Source: Rivularia sp963920925 (lineage in GTDB: Bacteria > Cyanobacteriota > Cyanobacteriia > Cyanobacteriales > Nostocaceae). Taken from it: 64,000 nt of DNA. Shown in pieces: positions 59,950 through 64,000 of the stretch. The DNA lies in NCBI RefSeq assembly GCF_963920925.1, contig NZ_CAWUDI010000024.1, positions 1-64,000 on the forward strand. Direction: 5' to 3'. The stretch's first letter is position 1. Every line of letters starts with the position of its first letter. A program made the translations under genes and the position numbers. A model generated the notes under the pieces. That model made no database searches. It was not told the origin of the DNA and was given only the letters and a program-made list of their open reading frames with translations.

Positions 59950-61377
59950 TCACAGAGAAACAGGCTCAGTAGAATTAGTCAAAATTTGCTGAGAATTATT
60001 ATTTGTTTTCCTCTTAATCATCTGTTTTAATACTCCGAAAATAATACCGGGAGCAAACAATGCTGTAGGCTTTTTTATCATGTGCATGACTTCCGCAAAA
60101 ACTTTATACACTTGGGGTTTATGCACCGCTAATATAATTACTTCATCCATATATTTGTGCATGAATTGAGTTATTTTATCGGGCTTTCCACCTTCAGTCG
60201 TTTCCCAGCGAAAATCATCGCTCGTTGCCATTAACCACGGCGCTTTTAACACTTTAGCTAACTCTTTTTGATAATTTTTGGTAAATCCCTTACCTATATA
60301 TTGAGAATTAGTAAATGATGAAGGCAAACACTTTTGTAGAGTTAAAGCCCCTAGAGCCGCAGTTGTCATTCCTTGCCCATATATTGGATTAAAAGCACAA
60401 GCCGCATCTCCAACTATTACTAAACCTTCCGGTAAACGCGCTAATTCATAATGCAGCCAGGAATTTTCTGTACGACGATAACTGTGTACTTTGGAAATGG
60501 GTTTAGCATCTTTAATCGCATCATAAATCGCCGAATCACGTAAATTACGCGCACATTCTAGAAAACCTTCATTATCTGATGGTGGATAATCTCTAGCAAT
60601 ACCAGCCAAAGTTACAGCCCAACGATTACCTTCTACAGGAACTATTACTCCTCCATGTTTATTGTGAGAAGCTTTATAAAAAATCGCCATCGCTTTCCAA
60701 TCTACTTCTAAATTTTCAGGGCATTCAAACCAACAGGTACTGTATCCCAAAAACGAATTAATCTCTGTCTTCTCTGGTGGTTGATAACCCATTGATTCCA
60801 ACCAATTAGGCATTTGAGAATTACGCCCAGAAGCATCAACAACCAAATCTGCAACTAATTCTTCTTCAAAATATTCATCTAAATCATAAAGTTTGACTCC
60901 CGTGACTTGAGAATTTTGACTATTAGTTAATAATCCTCGCACTTGAGTTTTTTCGCGAAACTTAATATTTTTGAAATCTGAAAGACGACGGCGTACTAAG
61001 CATTCTAAAAACGCACGACTGCTAGTATGAGTAATCAAATCCGATTCAATACGTGGATGCCAACCCCAATAAGCAAACAAAGCATATTCCTTACCCCAAT
61101 TTACTTTCGGCGCTCCGGCTTTGCTTAATTCTGCATCTATCCCAGGAAATAATTGTTTTAAAATTCTGTACCCTTGAGTAAGCAGTACATGAACGTGATT
61201 TGCTTGGGGAACACCCTTACGAGTTTGCGGTTGCTGCGGTAAAGCATCACGTTCAACTACAATAACTTGAGTAAAATAATCTGCTAAAACCCTTGCATTT
61301 AAAAGTCCAGCCATGCTGCTACCGATAACTACAGCAGTATGACTTTTAGTTTTGTATTGCGATGTTGATAAGTGCAT
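59950..61377 (-). CDS. FAD-dependent oxidoreductase (PHBH/squalene-epoxidase-like fold)
   Basis: This 475-residue flavoprotein has an N-terminal dinucleotide-binding start (AVVIGSSMAGLLNARVLADY and a VVERDALP end), RKGVPQANHVHVLLTQGYR, and the second FAD motif GLVIVGDAACAFNPIYGQGM. It belongs to the geranylgeranyl-reductase/monooxygenase superfamily. No clear substrate signature is visible. It may hydroxylate or halogenate an aromatic or isoprenoid compound. The gene is single and the start is well placed. Confidence 0.87.
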   Translation of the reverse strand: MHLSTSQYKTKSHTAVVIGSSMAGLLNARVLADYFTQVIVVERDALPQQPQTRKGVPQANHVHVLLTQGYRILKQLFPGIDAELSKAGAPKVNWGKEYALFAYWGWHPRIESDLITHTSSRAFLECLVRRRLSDFKNIKFREKTQVRGLLTNSQNSQVTGVKLYDLDEYFEEELVADLVVDASGRNSQMPNWLESMGYQPPEKTEINSFLGYSTCWFECPENLEVDWKAMAIFYKASHNKHGGVIVPVEGNRWAVTLAGIARDYPPSDNEGFLECARNLRDSAIYDAIKDAKPISKVHSYRRTENSWLHYELARLPEGLVIVGDAACAFNPIYGQGMTTAALGALTLQKCLPSSFTNSQYIGKGFTKNYQKELAKVLKAPWLMATSDDFRWETTEGGKPDKITQFMHKYMDEVIILAVHKPQVYKVFAEVMHMIKKPTALFAPGIIFGVLKQMIKRKTNNNSQQILTNSTEPVSL

Positions 61378-61700
61378 TTAATCGATTAATTCAATCTATT
61401 TCACATCTTGCAATATTATTTTAACGATAATTACTTAGCTTCACAGCAATCTAAAATGAAGCTACAAATCTTACTTTTATTTCTTGATTTTTTATAGTCT
61501 TATTTACCTGACATCTTGCACCATTCTCAACAAGCCCAAAGAAACCCGGTTTCTATTCGTGAAAGCATTATTAATTCGTTATGAGACGAGCAAGAAACCG
61601 GGTTTCTAAAATTGGTGCAAGATGTGAAATTTATACAACTTTTGCTATGAGACAGGGAATAAATTTCCCCACAGTGCCGTAGAATAGTACAATATGTATG
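61378..61700. other. Intergenic gap with an inverted-repeat element
   Basis: It contains the element described at 61511-61625. The remainder is AT-rich and shows no gene. Confidence 0.55.
61511..61625. repeat. Inverted-repeat element with ACATCTTGCACCAATT ends
   Basis: ACATCTTGCACCATT at the left and ATTGGTGCAAGATGTG at the right, with inner arms AGAAACCCGGTTTCT and AGAAACCGGGTTTCT. It is a 115-base cruciform element without ORF. A loose GGTGCAAGATG half also occurs near 57300. Confidence 0.75.
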
Positions 61701-62210
61701 TTAAATCAACCCCTTCACGCCATAAAAAATACAGGCACCTGAACCAATTAAATATACAAACCAAGTTAGGAAAAAACCAAAAGCCCTACCAGGAGAAGGG
61801 CCATATGTTTTAATTAAACCCCATGCGTGAGCAATTCGAGCTATAGTTAAACAGCTTCCTAAAAGCCAGATTAAAAAAGAAGCTGCATTCATCAATTCCA
61901 AAGTAATAATCAACAGCAATGCTAAGGGTACATATTCTGTAAAATTGCTATGAGCGCGGACTTTACGTTGTAAAACACCATCATCTTTAGCTTTAGTTTC
62001 AACCAGCTTTTGAGTTAGATTCTCGAAAAAAGCAGCCCATGCATTCGGTTTTTCTAAATAATCAGGTTGCTCTTTTACATCAATGTTTGACTCACCATGC
62101 CAAACCCTGGTTTTTGTGCGTTCCATTGCCACAATATAAGAAAGTACAAAGGCAATAAAACCATTTATTCCGATAAAAAGTGTTGATATTGGAATTAGAT
62201 TTTCGTTCAT
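61701..62210 (-). CDS. MAPEG family membrane protein
   Basis: This 169-residue protein has four membrane helices and the MAPEG signature RKVRAHSNFTEYVPLALLL (R, N, E, P pattern). MAPEG proteins are glutathione-linked enzymes or relatives of unknown substrate. I start it at ATG 62210 (MNENLIPISTLFIGINGF). A longer frame from 62291 gains residues encoded by a dispersed GGGCATCCTTGCCCG palindrome, as also found at 11209-11223, so that extension is unlikely. It diverges from the molybdopterin oxidoreductase gene. Confidence 0.9.
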   Translation of the reverse strand: MNENLIPISTLFIGINGFIAFVLSYIVAMERTKTRVWHGESNIDVKEQPDYLEKPNAWAAFFENLTQKLVETKAKDDGVLQRKVRAHSNFTEYVPLALLLIITLELMNAASFLIWLLGSCLTIARIAHAWGLIKTYGPSPGRAFGFFLTWFVYLIGSGACIFYGVKGLI

Positions 62211-62351
62211 ATTAAATTTGTTGATATAAATGGAGTGCAATCCTAAACTGTAAAAATCTTGTGGGATGGGCATCCTTGCCCGTCGGTTCAAATATACTTA
62301 TTATAAGCGTCACACACCTTACAATAAAATATACAACTAACCTCTAACACT

Positions 62352-63062
62352 ATGAAACCAAACTTACATTTAACCCGTCGCAAATTATTACAAATTTCTG
62401 GATTATCAAGCATTAGTTTACTTTTAGGTGGCTGCGGCACTCCCGTATTTGAAGGTGTAATAGGTGCGCTTTCCGAACCGCTAAATGAAAATTTTCAATC
62501 TTTATTATTAAAACCTCAAACGCCAGTACCGGAATTTTCTCTTAATGAAATTGAACCGGATGCTTTGATAGTAAATACATATAGATCCACACCACTTATC
62601 AACCAAGAAAAATTTCGATTAATTATTGATGGTGAGGTAGAAAATCCCGTTAGTTTGAGCATGGATGATATCAAAAATTTATCATATACTTCTACAATTA
62701 TTCGTCATGTATGTGTAGAAGGATGGGCGGCAATTGTGCAGTGGGGTGGCATTCGCTTACGGGAACTTGTGGCGATCGCCCAACCCAAACCAACAGTTAA
62801 ATATGCTTATTTTCAATCTGCCGATGGTTACTATTCAAGTTGGGATATCGCTTCAACTTTGCATCCTCAAACTTTATTAGCTTACGAAAAAAACGGCGAA
62901 CCTTTACCAGTTGATAACGGTGCCCCTTTACGTTTAGCTTCCCCGATTAAACTTGGTTACAAGCAAAGTAAATGGGTGACGAGAGTGACTTTAACTAGTA
63001 ATTTATCACGATTTCAAGGCTATTGGGAAGACCAAGGTTATGAATGGTTTGCGGGATTGTGA
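62352..63062 (+). CDS. Molybdopterin-dependent oxidoreductase (sulfite oxidase-like fold)
   Basis: This 236-residue protein resembles the small catalytic subunit type of the YedY/MsrP and sulfite oxidase family. The N-terminus has a Tat motif (TRRKLLQISGL) and a lipobox-like LLGGC, so it is likely exported in folded form and lipid-anchored. The molybdenum-coordinating cysteine is C121 (RHVCVEGW). The WGGIRLRELV and ADGYYSSWDIAS segments and the GAPLRLASPIKLGYKQSKWV end match the cofactor-binding region. The substrate is unknown; its heme partner is not seen nearby. Confidence 0.9.
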   Translation: MKPNLHLTRRKLLQISGLSSISLLLGGCGTPVFEGVIGALSEPLNENFQSLLLKPQTPVPEFSLNEIEPDALIVNTYRSTPLINQEKFRLIIDGEVENPVSLSMDDIKNLSYTSTIIRHVCVEGWAAIVQWGGIRLRELVAIAQPKPTVKYAYFQSADGYYSSWDIASTLHPQTLLAYEKNGEPLPVDNGAPLRLASPIKLGYKQSKWVTRVTLTSNLSRFQGYWEDQGYEWFAGL

Positions 63063-63205
63063 TAATTTTCCCGACACCCGCTTATGGGTGCGGCTACACA
63101 AACGAAGCCCCAGGCTTACAGCCTGCGGGCTTTTTGCCTACATTGGGATGCTCCCAATTACTTTGAGTTAGAATTTACTATTCCCTATTCCCTAATCAAA
63201 AAATA

Positions 63206-64000
63206 ATGCAATATAAACATCAGCATTCTAATAAGTTAATATTAATTCTGACAACTTATCTGTGCTGCTTACCTTTATTTGCTTGTAATTCTCAGCAACA
63301 AGTCAGCCAAGAAAACCAGATACTATCCGCACAATCTCAAACAGCTGAAACTCAGCCACTTCTGTTATCACAAACATCACCACAAGATGATACATATTTT
63401 CTCGACAATCAAATTTGGGGTGAAGCTGGAGATAAAGAGAATTTACTCAAAGCAATTGACTATAGTTTAAGCTATCTGCAAACACCACAAGCTCAAGCAG
63501 TTTATCAAAAATATATTGTTGCCGATATCACGCGAGAAAGAGTTGAAAAAAGCCTGAAAAGATTTCGTGAATTAGTTGTTAATTCTCAAAATGCCCAAGA
63601 ATTACAAGACGCTGTTAACAAAGAATTTGTATTTTATAAATCTATCGGTTCCGACGATCGAGGTACTATTTTATTTACTGGTTATTACAAACCAATTTAC
63701 CAAGCGAGTCGCAAACCAACGGCAGAATATCGCTATCCTGTTTATCGTTTACCCGACGATTTTAATACTTGGAGTAAACCCCATCCCACCCGTTTAGAAT
63801 TGGAAGGTGCAGACGCTTTACAAGCAGACAAAGGCAAACTTAAAGGGTTAGAATTATTTTGGCTGAAATCCCGTATAGATGCTTTTATAGCTCAAGTGCA
63901 AGGTTCTGCCGTCTTGGAATTTTCAGATGGAACTACTACTTCAATTAACTATGCAGCAAATACCGACCACGAATATGTCAGTCTAGGTAAAGAATTAATC
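63206..64000 (+). CDS. mltA: Membrane-bound lytic murein transglycosylase A (MltA), 5' part
   Basis: The gene begins at ATG 63206 and runs open for 265 codons to the window edge, so it is partial. A signal peptide ends in a lipobox (LCCLPLFAC). The MltA domain is visible: FTGYYKPIYQASRKPTAEY, YPVYRLPDDF, KGLELFWLKSRIDAFIAQVQ, SAVLEFSDGTTTSINYAA and HEYVSLGKELI. MltA cleaves glycan strands of peptidoglycan. The catalytic aspartates lie beyond the edge. Two small open frames inside it are shadows. Confidence 0.9.
   Translation, partial: MQYKHQHSNKLILILTTYLCCLPLFACNSQQQVSQENQILSAQSQTAETQPLLLSQTSPQDDTYFLDNQIWGEAGDKENLLKAIDYSLSYLQTPQAQAVYQKYIVADITRERVEKSLKRFRELVVNSQNAQELQDAVNKEFVFYKSIGSDDRGTILFTGYYKPIYQASRKPTAEYRYPVYRLPDDFNTWSKPHPTRLELEGADALQADKGKLKGLELFWLKSRIDAFIAQVQGSAVLEFSDGTTTSINYAANTDHEYVSLGKELI

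Overview
The window reads as chromosomal DNA of a filamentous, probably heterocyst-forming cyanobacterium (Nostocales, Rivularia/Calothrix-like). The evidence is low GC, frequent HIP1 octamers (GCGATCGC), heptameric tandem repeats between genes, and cyanobacterial marker genes: RuBisCO accumulation factor Raf1, paired flavodiiron proteins, MenG/UbiE, an XisI protein, a DUF1822 protein and a CHAT protein. No rRNA, tRNA or CRISPR array was seen. The genus is an inference.

Layout. 1-9000: an iron/siderophore locus. It has a Tn3-type transposase remnant, a Fur-box-like site, a PchR-like AraC regulator, an AMIN-TonB receptor, then a decayed tandem array of TonB-receptor 3' ends and siderophore-binding lipoproteins, and an ABC exporter. 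9000-13300: mostly minus-strand small metabolic and regulatory genes (SnoaL-like, Crp/Fnr, GNAT, orphan XisI, nitroreductase, a methyltransferase remnant, an APH-type kinase). 13500-17800: a flavodiiron operon of the flv4-membrane protein-flv2 type, an electron outlet that protects photosystem II. 17800-24600: assorted genes (DUF364, deaminase, DUF2157 + GDYXXLXY pair, PEP-CTERM-like protein) and a repeat-filled gap. 24600-28600: SppA, type 2 IPP isomerase and a Phd/RelE toxin-antitoxin pair.

29490-36707 is an RNA-repair island: Hen1 (3'-end 2'-O-methylation), a stand-alone polynucleotide-kinase-like P-loop protein, a Thg1-like 3'-5' polymerase and the three-domain kinase-phosphatase-ligase Pnkp. 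An antisense TPR gene and a decayed gene interrupt it. Pnkp carries an in-frame copy of a dispersed repeat. 37129-38922 is a Ser/Thr kinase fused to a formylglycine-generating-enzyme (C-type-lectin-like) domain. Its last 43 codons look like the variable region of a diversity-generating retroelement, but no reverse transcriptase lies in the window.

39478-43822: MsrA, a HAD-gene remnant broken by mobile repeats, an RTX protein and small genes. 44539-49206: a sigma-like protein, a DUF1822 protein and a single-pass CHAT (caspase-like) protease with a periplasmic-binding-protein ectodomain, a candidate ligand-sensing protease system. 49370-54366: a FIST sensor with a histidine kinase, Raf1, and a response regulator with a GAF-like C-terminus. 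54478-64000: MenG, DUF445, a secreted protein of unknown function, DinB, dienelactone hydrolase, an FAD oxidoreductase, MAPEG, a molybdopterin oxidoreductase and the 5' part of mltA, which runs off the edge.

Gaps between genes are unusually rich in structured repeats: two MITE-like families, a four-hairpin element, several palindrome families and heptad tandem repeats. Several genes have been cut or extended by them.
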